DNA of 64,000 nt from Laspinema palackyanum D2c (GCF_025370875.1 NZ_JAMXFD010000018.1:54999-118998), one strand, 5' to 3'; numbered from the stretch's first letter, positions 37,701-46,407 are shown. A program made the numbers and translations. The notes: generated by a model from the sequence alone, not told the origin.

Positions 37701-39520
37701 AACAGGCGATCGTTCGATAAAAATTGGCGAACTTCGTGGGCAGCAGTTGTTAAAACTTCTTCTAAATTCAAGGAGGAACGAATCCGGTCTTGAATCGCAT
37801 TGAGTAATTGCTCCCGCTTGAGTTGCTGTTCCAGTGCAATTTCCGCTTGCTTGCGATCGGTGATGTTAAAACTCGTCCCAATCAGCCGGTAAATGCGATC
37901 GCTACTGTCAAAAATTGGGCTTAAGTGGGCCAACCACCAACTTTCTTGGCCTTCTAAGGGTAGCTTTTCTTCATAGGTTATCCGTTCTCTAGTTTCGATG
38001 CAGTGGCGATACCTTTGCATCACCTCCTCAGCGACGGATGGAGGCAACAGCTGTTCGGGGGTGGTTCCGGTCATTTCTTCCGCAGAAATCTGCCAAATCC
38101 GTTCATGGGTGGGATTACTATCAAAGTAGCGAAACGTGCCATCTGCCAAGACATCCACAATAAAAATAGCCATTTCTACCCCTTCATAGATGCTGCGTAA
38201 AAACTGTTCGCTTTCTTTTAGAGAGGCTTCGGCTTGAATCTGCTCTGTAACATCTTCAAAATACACCAAAATCCCCTCATGGGCGGGATAAGCATGAATC
38301 TTAAACCAGCGATTCATGGGGGGATAAAATTCCAAAAATTCCCGGCTGATGTTTTCCGCAACAACCCGTTGGTATTCTTCATAAAATCTCCCTTGCCTCG
38401 CTTCGGGAAATTCCACCCAAAGACTTTGACCCAGGAGTTCTTTGGTTTTTTTTTGAAAGAGCAGTTCAGCTTGGGGATTAATATAAGTAAATCGCCAATG
38501 GGAATCCAGAAAAAAGAAGGCATCCGTAATACTTTCTAGGATATCCGTTACCCGATTTGTAGCGGCTTCTGCTTCGGCGCGCGCGGCTTTCAGTTCCCCC
38601 TCAAGTCGGGACCGTTCCTGCAATTCCTGTTCTCGCAGGGCAATTTCCTCCAGGAGGCGTTCGTTTAACTGATTTAGCTCAATCCCTCCGCGATTCACTT
38701 GCTCTTTTAACACCTCTAGGGTTCTGTAAATTTCAAGCGGGTCGAGGGCTTCTAACAGGCTGGTTTGAGTGAGTATGCCTGCTAAATTTCCCGATTCATT
38801 CACCACCACTAAGGGGCGAATTTCATGTTCTTCCATTAATTGATGAGCATCCCACAAGGAATTCCCGGTTTTAATTGGAAGAAACGGGGTATTCATGACC
38901 TCGGAGACGACAATTTCTGCTAAGTTTAAATTTAGAGCCTGAAATTTAACGATATCCCGTTCGTTAATCATCCCAATCGGTACCGTTCCTGAGTGATGGT
39001 TGGGGTCAACAATGACAATACAACTGACCTGCTCTAGGGTCATTTTTTGAGTGATTTCCCTCAGAGAAACGGTCTGGGGTAAGTGAATCACGCGATCGCT
39101 CATCACCTGAGCGACTTGCTGGCATTTTAATAAATCTGTGGGTTGAAGGGCTTGGCGGATACTATTTTGGGTAATCACCCCCAGGATATTTCCGGACTCA
39201 TCAATAGCGGGTAAGTGGCGAATTTTGTGCTGGCGCAGGGTTGATAATACGGAAAAAATATCTAAGTCAGCGGAAACCACGATCCGGACTGGATCGCGGG
39301 TCATAATTGCTGCAACCTTGACGATGTTAAGGTCGATCGCCTCTGCGGTCATTCTGACTATATCGCGTTCGGTCAAAATTCCGACTATCTGATGATTCTC
39401 CACGACTAATGCACAACTGGAACGCTGTTGATTCATGAGGGCGATCGCCTCACTCGCCCCGGTATCTGGCGCGATCATTAACGAGTTTTTTTCAATAATA
39501 TGAATCCGGGCTAAATTCAT
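34781..39520 (-). CDS. Large hybrid histidine kinase: CBS x4, PAS, PAS, GAF, PAS, GAF, HisKA, HATPase, REC
   Basis: 1579 residues, soluble. Four CBS motifs (1-270; e.g. VGILTERDIVRM, ILGVITQNSI) form two Bateman modules that usually sense adenine nucleotides. Then come a short coiled coil, PAS (about 323-430), PAS (430-560), GAF (563-720), PAS (747-870), GAF (887-1070), HisKA with SHELRTPLNAILGF (about 1110), the ATPase domain (DTGAGI, GTGLGLPIS) and a receiver (1363-1483; VVDDAVNN, CMDMRMPVLDGY, KPF). The C-terminal 95 residues are helical. Both GAF domains have a Cys at the position used for bilin attachment in cyanobacteriochromes, but the next residue is Leu (about Cys670) or Tyr (about Cys1015) rather than His. 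It starts at an ATG at 39520 and overlaps the next kinase by four bases. Confidence 0.93.
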   Translation of the reverse strand: MNLARIHIIEKNSLMIAPDTGASEAIALMNQQRSSCALVVENHQIVGILTERDIVRMTAEAIDLNIVKVAAIMTRDPVRIVVSADLDIFSVLSTLRQHKIRHLPAIDESGNILGVITQNSIRQALQPTDLLKCQQVAQVMSDRVIHLPQTVSLREITQKMTLEQVSCIVIVDPNHHSGTVPIGMINERDIVKFQALNLNLAEIVVSEVMNTPFLPIKTGNSLWDAHQLMEEHEIRPLVVVNESGNLAGILTQTSLLEALDPLEIYRTLEVLKEQVNRGGIELNQLNERLLEEIALREQELQERSRLEGELKAARAEAEAATNRVTDILESITDAFFFLDSHWRFTYINPQAELLFQKKTKELLGQSLWVEFPEARQGRFYEEYQRVVAENISREFLEFYPPMNRWFKIHAYPAHEGILVYFEDVTEQIQAEASLKESEQFLRSIYEGVEMAIFIVDVLADGTFRYFDSNPTHERIWQISAEEMTGTTPEQLLPPSVAEEVMQRYRHCIETRERITYEEKLPLEGQESWWLAHLSPIFDSSDRIYRLIGTSFNITDRKQAEIALEQQLKREQLLNAIQDRIRSSLNLEEVLTTAAHEVRQFLSNDRLLIYRVDPDGTGIVVTHSFDPLAPEINGNTFPQECFSQLELDRYAQGEIVAIENTELVTDFPCLAVLIKTLKIKAQLVIPILKEQNLWGLLIAHHCRSTREWHPSEIESLRSIAGQLAIAVQQSILFEQAKAELIERQKAEEALQASQRFVQNIADTSPNLLYIYDILEQRNIYVNRELAKMLGYSDEEVSKLGPNLLTSLIHPEDLDKIPEHFKTLSQAQEGEIFELEYRIRNIQGEWRTVLARETIFSRTEEGIVKQLLGTATDITHLRESEAALRESAEREKAVASAVQRIRQSLDLGTIFAATTEELQGCLSCDIVAIYRFNPDYSGEFVSEAVRSPRVSVLQRNHQSLYLSAQPDPEQLCQMQVLINSCVEWQDTHLIQTGGGDFNRDENCLVVEDIYQRNFSRCYLGRLEEFHVRAYMIVPIFCGSKLWGLLAAYESDRPREWQPSDRKIVIQIGNQLGVALQQAELLEQTKKQSEALQKAAIAADAANQAKSEFLANMSHELRTPLNAILGFTQLMNRHSSDRPQHQEHLRIINQAGEHLLSLINDILEMSKIEAGRTIFNPTSFHLISLIRNLEAMLKVQAQIKGLTLNFELDKNLPEIIVSDESKLRQVLFNMLGNAIKFTNSGGVTLRAKLESYLNNNSLNNSPIFSETPSILCIEIADTGAGIAPEEMTQLFEPFSQTETGRKSQQGTGLGLPISRKFVQLMGGDIHVSSTQGVGTVFSFKIQIVEINALPEPPVQTPGQVIGLDCDQERYRILVVDDAVNNRRFLVTLLSEIGFEVREAENGQEAIALWSSWDPHLICMDMRMPVLDGYQATQQIKASLKGQETVIIALTASAFEEERQGILACGCDDFLHKPFREEVLLEKISTHLGVTYRYAQKNPPCTQESSSKSNLLNRDELKKYLFEMPSEFVTNLYQFASQGYDEGIFELLEFIPSEKSHLAHTLRELTKNFDFEMIIELTEQEEA

Positions 39521-39851
39521 GTTCTATCTATGCTTATTTACTTCAGTTTATACTGTCCTTTCCCTTGGAACTCAACCGGCTTGAATCCGTTGGATTTATT
39601 TCCAAGAAACTAACGGGTTTTATTGAGCAACGCTAAATCGGTAAAATTTTCAGATGTTCCCCGGGGATGGGTTGACTATTTTTATCCGGATAGAGCTTAG
39701 TTTAATAATGTGTAGACCCCAGTGATAGGCTTGAGATGGAAGTAAAGCCAAGCTAAAAAGTGTTCAATTTATTTTAATTTACTAGCTCCTGAAAGGAGAT
39801 TTTACATATCTTTACAATTCTTAAGGGACGGCCCATCGCGAATTAAGGGAG
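39521..39851. other. Upstream region of the large kinase gene
   Basis: 331 bases, AT-rich, with no gene seen. The promoter for the minus-strand kinase pair should lie here. I see no strong palindrome or tandem motif. Confidence 0.5.
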
Positions 39852-40148
39852 TTAGGGTCCGCAACGGGCACAGGGACGGACTTGGGTTATTTTGATTCCC
39901 TTGATTCCCTCTATTAGCGGCTCTCCATCCCTTCTTCTAACATCCTGCACCGGAGCGACCCTGCCAATTAGAGTAACCCACTCAATCGGCTTGGACCGAT
40001 TTAAAACAGTAATTTTACAGGATAAAGCCCCTTTTGACAACCTTTTTCCCTCATCTTTATCGGTGGAAATTTTGATGGGGGAAGGGCAGAAACTGCCTGG
40101 GGTGAATCGGAGGGATTGAGCAACCCGATCGCGATTGGGAAACCTCAT
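39852..40148 (-). CDS. Possible small hypothetical protein
   Basis: 98 codons from an ATG at 40148. The second half (ALSCKITVLNRSKPIEWVTL, then GRVAPVQDVRRRDG and CARCGP at the end) has a beta-rich, protein-like composition, with Cys residues near the C-terminus. The frame runs on upstream to 40343, but that part overlaps a dispersed repeat and is not protein-like. No ribosome binding site and no family recognised. It may be a chance frame. Confidence 0.3.
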   Translation of the reverse strand: MRFPNRDRVAQSLRFTPGSFCPSPIKISTDKDEGKRLSKGALSCKITVLNRSKPIEWVTLIGRVAPVQDVRRRDGEPLIEGIKGIKITQVRPCARCGP

Positions 40149-40261
40149 CCGATTGATTAACCCGCAGAGGGAAGAAAAGGCCCTAGCGATTGCTCGATCG
40201 GCGAAATTCTGGGTAATAAATCCCCCGGAGATTGGCCTAAAAAAGAAAAAATTCCCCGAAA

Positions 40262-40351
40262 AAACCCACACCCTCAAGGGTGGGGCATTTGCGGACGAAG
40301 CCCGAGAAGCGCGGGCTAAGAGATAAAAACGACTTTTTACCACCGGATTTG
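40262..40351. repeat. Second copy of the composite repeat core
   Basis: AAAACCCACACCCTCAAGGG followed by TGGGG forms a terminator-like stem resembling 9674-9706. The next 27 bases (40291-40317) are identical to 25769-25795, and the right end TTTTTACCACCGGATTTGG matches 25815-25832. The left inverted end seen at 25687 is missing or diverged here. Confidence 0.72.
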
Positions 40352-40388
40352 GGCCTAATTTTAAAAAGGCTTTGAGAGGGTGGGTTGA

Positions 40389-40757
40389 CTAGGAATTGAA
40401 TGAGGAGGGAGCCAGGGGTCCCCTCGTCGTTCCTCTTGGGGAAATGCACCGCAGCACCTTAGCACGATAGGAGACAAAGGTCATGGCGGCCCCGATGCCT
40501 GCTACGCCAGTGAGTAGGGTCAGGGTGGTGGTGACAATGTTTAATAAACACAAGGTTGAGAGGGCCGTTGATGTGGCGATAGAGGCCCAAGCGGATAGTA
40601 CATCCAGAGTATAGGTGAGGATGAGCAAGAGGAGGGTAATCACGATCGCACCTAGGGCGCGACGCTGGAGGGTGTGGATTTGTTCGGCGGCCTGGTTTAT
40701 TGGATTTACTAGGGGTTGCAGGGTATGTAATTGGGCTGGGGTCGCCTTGAGAGTCAT
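40389..40757 (-). CDS. Hypothetical two-helix membrane protein
   Basis: 122 residues. An N-terminal amphipathic part (NPINQAAEQIHTLQRRA) is followed by two membrane helices, about residues 35-57 (AIVITLLLLILTYTLDVLSA) and 68-95 (LLNIVTTTLTLLTGVAGIGA), with a basic C-terminal tail. AAAGGA lies 10 bases before the ATG. No family recognised. It sits upstream of nothing else on its strand until 39.5 kb, and downstream of the TPR protein gene, 182 bases away. Confidence 0.62.
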   Translation of the reverse strand: MTLKATPAQLHTLQPLVNPINQAAEQIHTLQRRALGAIVITLLLLILTYTLDVLSAWASIATSTALSTLCLLNIVTTTLTLLTGVAGIGAAMTFVSYRAKVLRCISPRGTTRGPLAPSSFNS

Positions 40758-40939
40758 AAAGATTATCCTTTGCAGACAAGGAACATTTTGAAAATTGGCG
40801 TGAATCCAGTGAACAGGTGATATTTGCTCCGAGAGGGGGAGTTATACAGGGTCATCCCGGGAGGGCGATCGCCAGACTGGCATGGGCAGGGGGAGCGATC
40901 GCCCGGACTCAGGAGGCGATCGCCGGACTCTGGTCCCGA

Positions 40940-41371
40940 TTAAGGGGTGAGGTCCGGAAGGGTTAAGGCTTGAGGAGAACTCGGCGCATTCAAGTCCCGC
41001 AGATATTGTTGTGCAAGGAGATAACCGATTTGATTGTTGTTCTGACGGTAAACCTGGGCGGCTTGTTCTAAGTCGGCGATCGCTACTTGGATTTCCCCTT
41101 GATAGGCCCGGGCCTGTCCTCGAATCAGATAGGCATTTCCTAAACCGGGTTCGAGATCGATCGCCCGGTTAGCATGGAAAATGGCATTTTGATAATCTCC
41201 CACCTCCAGGGCCTCTTCTGCGAGCACTACAAAGTCATAAGAATCGACTTCAATCACAGTCTGGGATTCCCGGGCAGAAGGCTCAGATAAATTTTCGGCG
41301 AGCGCAGGTGGGGCTATCCCTATTCCTAAACTAATGGCTAAAACAGTGACTATATTATAAATGCCTTTCAT
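40940..41371 (-). CDS. Exported TPR protein
   Basis: 143 residues. A signal peptide (first 25 residues, ending APPALA followed by E) directs it to the periplasm or thylakoid lumen. The mature part has two to three tetratricopeptide repeats: DYQNAIFHANRAIDLEPG and GNAYLIRGQARAYQGEIQ, then a third ending near the C-terminus. TPRs serve protein binding; no partner is indicated. AAGGAG lies seven bases before the ATG at 41371, a good start. Confidence 0.82.
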   Translation of the reverse strand: MKGIYNIVTVLAISLGIGIAPPALAENLSEPSARESQTVIEVDSYDFVVLAEEALEVGDYQNAIFHANRAIDLEPGLGNAYLIRGQARAYQGEIQVAIADLEQAAQVYRQNNNQIGYLLAQQYLRDLNAPSSPQALTLPDLTP

Positions 41372-41931
41372 GGATATTCTCCTTAATTTTTGTCTCTTCA
41401 GTTCGCCGATCGCAGGGCCTAAAACGCTGAAATTTCTCTTCGGCTTTGGACTCTACCTGTGCGATGGCAATTAACACCCTGAAGACCCGCAATTTTAAGT
41501 TAAGTCCTAGAAAAAATTGTTAAGAATCTTTAAATAGTGCAGGTCGTTGACCGAGGTAATTGATTGTCCCTTTGATTCAGGGTTCAAGGGCTTGGGCCCG
41601 AGACTGGGTTATTTTTATCCCATCTTCATCAGCAATTCGCACTCTTAGTCCGAGGGAACTAAAGCCTATTATTGATTGATGCGATTACTCCTGGTTTCGA
41701 GTTACCTTACCTTCTATTCTGTCAAAATAACTAAAGTTAATGCTCCCCCCCAGGGCAGAGATTAACAGGCATAGATAGGAGAGAACCCCTCTATCATTGG
41801 GTTTAACCACACCGGAAAAATTTAAAAGATTAAAGGGTGGAAATTTTTTACTTACCGATGCTCAAAACCTTACAGCCTGTTGATTTAGGAGAATATTAAT
41901 AAATATTAACTAGCCGGACAAATAGGGCTTG
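41372..41931. other. Spacer upstream of TPR gene
   Basis: 560 bases between two minus-strand genes, AT-rich towards 41.8 kb. I see no gene, tRNA or strong hairpin. A TATTATAA-like box near the TPR start could be a promoter, but it lies partly inside the coding region. Confidence 0.45.
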
Positions 41932-42984
41932 CTAATTATTTTTCCGGAACGCTGCTGGCTGAAAAGAATGCTTCCGTAATTTTTTCTGATACACCTGTTC
42001 TAAGCGGGCGATCGCCCGGGAGCGATCGCCATTGCCCACATCCTGAAGGGAAGGCCAGACGGGAATCAACTGGATCACGGCATAGGCGAAGGAACCCGCC
42101 TCAATATCTTCTAACACCCCATATTCATCCAACAGGGCGATCGCGGCGCGGTCTTGATTGGTAGGGGAGAAATCAGACGCGCCTATTTTTTTAGCCATGC
42201 GGTCCCAAGTGGTACTCAGAAACTGATACTTGCCTGCGGCATCGGAACAAAGTCGGGACCCGTAGCTAGACCCACATTTGATTTCCCGGGGATGATCCTG
42301 AAAACTCGCAAACTTAGTCCCGGTAAACTGCATCCGATAGGCGTTGGGACCGGCAGTACCTTCCGCCCAGGCGATCGTATCCAGAAAAGCCTGGACCTGA
42401 GCCGCCTTGAGGTTTGCCACCCTTTGGCGTCGAACTTGGGGCGAGGGCTGGGGAATTGTGACTTCTTCCGTGGTTTCCGCTTGAGAGTTGAGATGAGCGG
42501 GAATCACCAACGCCACCCCCGCCAAACAGACTCCACCCCAGAACGCTGCCTGCTTCTGACGGGTGGCGGGTTTCCGGGACTGTCGCCCAAATCTCTGTCT
42601 GAGGGTAGATCCTAAATGAGACAGTATCCCGAGGAGAATTACCGAACCTGAAGACGAGGGTCCCTTAACCCGGACTTTGGGCCAATGTTGGAGGGGAATA
42701 TTCACGGGCAACTGCCCCTGACGATACCAATAGGCAAACAGAGACTTGATCACGGACAATCGCGCTTGAGCTTGTTGGGGTGGGATGCGACGGGCGGCCA
42801 GGGTTTGAGCAAAGGCCCGGACATCGGCTAAGGTAACCACCGCCAGAGGTTTCCCGACAAACGCTAAAAACTCTTTGACCCATAAGCGGCGATCGCGGCG
42901 TTGGTGGGGAGGCTGTTGTTGCAGCCAGAGTTGAATCGCCTCGCGATCGGGGGTGATTTGAGCTTTTAGAGTGTCGTGGTTCAT
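41932..42984 (-). CDS. Chimera: tyrosine-recombinase N-terminal (SAM-like) domain, membrane helix, GH104 lambda-type endolysin domain
   Basis: 350 residues. Residues 1-95 match the core-binding SAM-like domain of phage integrase/XerC proteins (QLWLQQQPPHQRRDRRLWVKEFLAF, split here as QLWLQQQ, WVKEFLAFVGKPL and VRAFAQTLAARRIPPQQAQ), ending in LSVIKSLFAYWYRQG. No catalytic Arg-His-Arg-Tyr domain follows. A hydrophobic helix (about 150-168) precedes a domain with AFLDTIAWAEGT, DHPR, AAGKYQFLSTTWDR and KIGASDFSPTNQDRAA, the pattern of phage lambda endolysin R (GH104 lytic transglycosylase); the catalytic Glu is in WAEGT. This suggests a membrane-anchored peptidoglycan-cleaving enzyme. I chose the ATG at 42984 over a TTG at 43053. 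Confidence 0.82.
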   Translation of the reverse strand: MNHDTLKAQITPDREAIQLWLQQQPPHQRRDRRLWVKEFLAFVGKPLAVVTLADVRAFAQTLAARRIPPQQAQARLSVIKSLFAYWYRQGQLPVNIPLQHWPKVRVKGPSSSGSVILLGILSHLGSTLRQRFGRQSRKPATRQKQAAFWGGVCLAGVALVIPAHLNSQAETTEEVTIPQPSPQVRRQRVANLKAAQVQAFLDTIAWAEGTAGPNAYRMQFTGTKFASFQDHPREIKCGSSYGSRLCSDAAGKYQFLSTTWDRMAKKIGASDFSPTNQDRAAIALLDEYGVLEDIEAGSFAYAVIQLIPVWPSLQDVGNGDRSRAIARLEQVYQKKLRKHSFQPAAFRKNN

Positions 42985-43667
42985 AGCGCACCTGTGTTTC
43001 GGTTTTTCGAGGGGGAATGGTCCCGTCTTGTACCCATGTCCAATGAGGGGCAACTCTTTGTCCTAGAAGGGTTTTGGGTTTTCCGCCCCTACAGAAGAGG
43101 GGAGATTTCAGGCCGGAGTAGATGAGGAAAGGCGATCGCCTCCCTTGCGGGTCAGCTTCCTATACATCAGCCTCTCATTTACCTGGAGGCAAAAAAACAC
43201 TCCCGAGGTAGACCTAAATTAAGGGATGCCTCAAGGCCGGATTAACAATCTCACCCAATCGGGAGATCTCAAACCCCTTGAGTCCAAGCTAGTTTAATTC
43301 TATTGCTTGGCAGTTTTAGAAATTATCAATATTTATCAATAAAACTATTGCCAAATAAAAACCGACGAATGGTACGATAATAGATTGGCTATTCATACTG
43401 TTTTCCCTAATTTAGTCTCGTAATGCGCCGATCCCTAACCCGTAGCAGGGCAGGCAGAGGACCCATCACCCCAGAGATTTCAGCTAAATTTAGAAACCGG
43501 GTTTCTGCAACCGATTGATAGCTGATTGCCCGAGATTTTGTGGAGAAACTGGGTTTCTGGTCCGGGGCAGCAGTGGATTCAAGGCAGATTCAGCCTAAAG
43601 CACTACCCACGAGGCAAAGACTGAGGGATAATACAAAGGAGGAGTCTGTGCCGTATAAAGGAATTTG
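42985..43667. other. Divergent promoter region upstream of ABC-F gene
   Basis: 683 bases between divergent genes, with no gene seen. Two copies of the AGAAACCGGGTTTCT palindrome lie at 43492 and 43544. The ABC-F gene has AAAGGA at 43657. Confidence 0.55.
43492..43558. repeat. Two copies of the AGAAAC(C/T)GGGTTTCT palindrome
   Basis: AGAAACCGGGTTTCT at 43492-43506 and AGAAACTGGGTTTCT at 43544-43558, the same family as the three copies near 4.4 kb. Here they lie upstream of a gene rather than between convergent genes. Confidence 0.75.
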
Positions 43668-45623
43668 ATGAGCATCTTTACCCTACAATCCGTCAAAAAA
43701 GATTTTGGCATTAAAGAAATCCTCCGGGATGCCACATTTAGCCTCAATCCCACCGATAAAGTTGGCTTGATCGGCACAAATGGATCCGGCAAATCTACCC
43801 TATTGAAAATGATTGCCCGCTTAGAACCTGTGGATGGCGGGCAAATTTTAGTCAATTCTGGGGTGAGAATCGTGTATCTCCCGCAGCAACCGGATCTCGA
43901 TGAAAACCGGACGGTATTAGAACAGGTTTTTGCCGACTGTGGCGATCGCATGAACCTAGTCCGCGAATATGAGGACCTCAGCCACAAAATTGCCCGCCAC
44001 CCTGAAGATGGACCGTTGATGGCGCGGTTATCCGAAGTCATGCACAATATGGAAACCAGTGGCGCATGGGAACTGGAAACCCAAGCCAAAATTATCCTCA
44101 GTCAGTTAGGAATCGAAGATTTTGATGCCCAAATCGGGACCCTTTCCGGGGGATACCGCAAGCGGATCGCCCTGGCTGCCGCTTTACTCAGCGATCCCGA
44201 TGTGCTGCTGATGGATGAACCGACAAACCATCTGGATGCGATTTCCGTGGAGTGGTTACAGAGTTACTTAAATAGCTTTCGCGGGGCAATTTTACTGATT
44301 ACCCACGATCGCTATTTTCTCGATCGCGTCACCAATCGGATTATCGAACTCGATCGCGGCGAACTTTACACTTACGACGGAAATTATTCTTATTATTTAG
44401 AAAAAAAAGCCCTTGCCGAAGAAGCGGCAGCCAGTCAGGAACGCAAACATTATGGGCTATTGCGCCGGGAATTAGAATGGCTCAGTCGCGGCCCTAAAGC
44501 CCGCAGTACCAAGCAAAAAGCTCGGATTGGTCGGGCGATGGATCTCCAGGATAAGGAGTTTAAACAGAGTTTAGGGAAGGTGGAAATTTCCACGGCTAGT
44601 CGGCGGATTGGCAAGAAGGCGATCGAGCTAGAAAATGTCCGTAAAGCTTATGGCGATCGCACCCTAATCCAAGACTTTTCCTATAAATTTAGTCCTGACG
44701 ATCGCATCGGGATTATCGGCAAAAATGGCATCGGCAAATCCACCTTATTGGATATCATTACCGGACGCCTTGCCCCCGATTCAGGAACTGTAGAGATTGG
44801 TAGTACCATCCATATTGGTTATTTTGACCAACATTGTGATGATTTACTCGACGCTGCGGATCAAAATCAACGGGCGATCGATTACGTCAAAGAAGAAGCG
44901 GAATTAGTCAAAACTGCCGACGGACTGCAAATTACCGCCTCCCAAATGTTAGAACGGTTTCTGTTCCCCCCGAATCAACAATATTTACCCATTCATAAAC
45001 TCTCGGGGGGAGAAAAACGCCGACTGTTTTTACTGCGTGTCTTGATGAGTGCTCCAAATATTCTCATTTTGGACGAACCCACCAATGACTTAGACGTGCA
45101 GACGTTATCGGTTTTAGAAGATTACCTGGAAGACTTTAACGGATGTGCGATCGTTGTCTCCCACGACCGCTATTTTCTCGATCGCACCGTCAATACCATT
45201 TTTGCCTTAGAAGAAGGCGGAAACCTCCGGCAGTACCCCGGCAACTATACGGTTTATCTCGACTACCAAAAAGCCGAAGCCGCAGAAGCCTCACGTCTGG
45301 CAGCAGCCAGCCAACCCGAGAAAAAACAGGACTCCCAAACTGCCACCGTTGACAAGTCTGAAAGGGTCAGTTGGGATAAAAATCGCCAGCGCAAACTGTC
45401 CTCCAAGGAAAAGCGAGAGTATCAGCAACTCGAAGCCAAAATTGCCGAAATGGAAGCAGAAAAAGCCGCCACGGAAAAAGCCCTCTATCGCGCCGAACCC
45501 GGGGCCGTCACCGAAGTGCAAAAACTTCATCAAAAGGTCCAAAATTTGGGTCATGAAATAGAAGTAGCCACGGAACGATGGATGGAATTGGCTGAAATAG
45601 AAAGTGCTTATTCTAGTAACTAA
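43668..45623 (+). CDS. ABC-F family ATPase, Uup-like
   Basis: 651 residues, soluble, with two ATP-binding cassettes. First: GTNGSGKSTLLK, LSGGYRKRIALAAALL, VLLMDEPTNHLD. Second: GKNGIGKSTLL, LSGGEKRRLFLLRVLM, ILILDEPTNDLD. The linker between them is charged and there are no membrane helices. The C-terminal 80 residues form a Lys/Glu-rich coiled coil preceded by VSWDKNRQRKLS, as in the Uup subgroup that binds the ribosome or nucleic acid. ABC-F proteins act in translation rather than transport. The ATG at 43668 follows AAAGGA; a TTG directly before it is in frame. Both catalytic Glu residues are present. Confidence 0.93.
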   Translation: MSIFTLQSVKKDFGIKEILRDATFSLNPTDKVGLIGTNGSGKSTLLKMIARLEPVDGGQILVNSGVRIVYLPQQPDLDENRTVLEQVFADCGDRMNLVREYEDLSHKIARHPEDGPLMARLSEVMHNMETSGAWELETQAKIILSQLGIEDFDAQIGTLSGGYRKRIALAAALLSDPDVLLMDEPTNHLDAISVEWLQSYLNSFRGAILLITHDRYFLDRVTNRIIELDRGELYTYDGNYSYYLEKKALAEEAAASQERKHYGLLRRELEWLSRGPKARSTKQKARIGRAMDLQDKEFKQSLGKVEISTASRRIGKKAIELENVRKAYGDRTLIQDFSYKFSPDDRIGIIGKNGIGKSTLLDIITGRLAPDSGTVEIGSTIHIGYFDQHCDDLLDAADQNQRAIDYVKEEAELVKTADGLQITASQMLERFLFPPNQQYLPIHKLSGGEKRRLFLLRVLMSAPNILILDEPTNDLDVQTLSVLEDYLEDFNGCAIVVSHDRYFLDRTVNTIFALEEGGNLRQYPGNYTVYLDYQKAEAAEASRLAAASQPEKKQDSQTATVDKSERVSWDKNRQRKLSSKEKREYQQLEAKIAEMEAEKAATEKALYRAEPGAVTEVQKLHQKVQNLGHEIEVATERWMELAEIESAYSSN

Positions 45624-45717
45624 ACCACCGCTTTGGCTGATAATCTTGATGAGGCAGTAGGGCAATTTTGCCCTGAGCATGATGTAGCCTAAATCTGTTG
45701 TTTTTTCTCTTGAACTT

Positions 45718-46341
45718 ATGACCATTACTTGTCAGGAAATTCTCAAAAACCATAAACATCTTTGGCAAGAAGCCACGGTGCATCCTTTTCTGGATGGGTG
45801 TAAACAAGGCACCATTACCCCAGAGCAATTTAATACTTGGCTGGTGCAGGATTATCAATTTGTGGTGGAATTTACCCGGATGTTAGCCCGGATTTTATCC
45901 GTTGCCCCTAATCATCATTTTGATGTGCTGTTAGGGGGATTAACCGCCCTGAAAGATGAATTGAATTGGTTTCAAGTTAAAGCGGCCGAACGGACTTTAT
46001 CCTTGGACGTTGTTAAACAGCGCACCTGTGAAGAATACAGCCAGTTTTTAGAAAGTTTGGCCCGGACTCCTTATGCTGTGCAAACAACGGGATTGTGGGC
46101 AGTGGAGTTAGCTTATAATCAAGGGTGGCAATTGCCCGGACCTATGCCAGAACCCTATACCGAATTTGCCGATCGCTGGGGAAATCCGGGCTTTACGGAT
46201 TACGTCAAATTGTTAGAACACCAAGCCGATGAAATGCTCAGTAATGCCTCACCAGAGGTTCAGAAAGAAGCGGAACAAACCGTGATTACCGTGGCTCAAT
46301 TTGAAAAAGCATTTTGGCAAATGGCATTTAATGCTACCTAA
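45718..46341 (+). CDS. TenA-like protein (TenA_E type)
   Basis: 207 residues, all-helical haem-oxygenase-like fold of the TenA/THI-4 family. The active-site Cys helix of classical TenA is replaced by GLWAVELAYNQGW, the pattern seen in the TenA_E subgroup of plants and some bacteria, where a Glu takes over. Classical TenA hydrolyses aminopyrimidine in thiamine salvage, and TenA_E members act on formylamino- or aminopyrimidine precursors. No other thiamine gene is nearby. It starts 94 bases after the ABC-F gene and ends in a strong inverted-repeat terminator shared with the convergent helix-turn-helix gene. Confidence 0.85.
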   Translation: MTITCQEILKNHKHLWQEATVHPFLDGCKQGTITPEQFNTWLVQDYQFVVEFTRMLARILSVAPNHHFDVLLGGLTALKDELNWFQVKAAERTLSLDVVKQRTCEEYSQFLESLARTPYAVQTTGLWAVELAYNQGWQLPGPMPEPYTEFADRWGNPGFTDYVKLLEHQADEMLSNASPEVQKEAEQTVITVAQFEKAFWQMAFNAT

Positions 46342-46394
46342 ATTTCGGGGTTGTCAAGGGGGAGTTCATACCTCCTTGACAACCCTAGAAATTC
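46341..46394. terminator. Bidirectional terminator between convergent genes
   Basis: AATTTCGGGGTTGTCAAGG and CCTTGACAACCCTAGAAATT are near-perfect arms around GGGAGTTCATACCT. The stem begins on the tenA-like stop codon and ends 14 bases from the stop of the helix-turn-helix gene. Confidence 0.88.
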
Positions 46395-46407
46395 AAGGGA
46401 ATTATAG

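Noticed and set aside
42154..42615. 153-codon plus-strand frame opposite the endolysin chimera
   Set aside because: Antisense to a well-supported coding region, with no motif.
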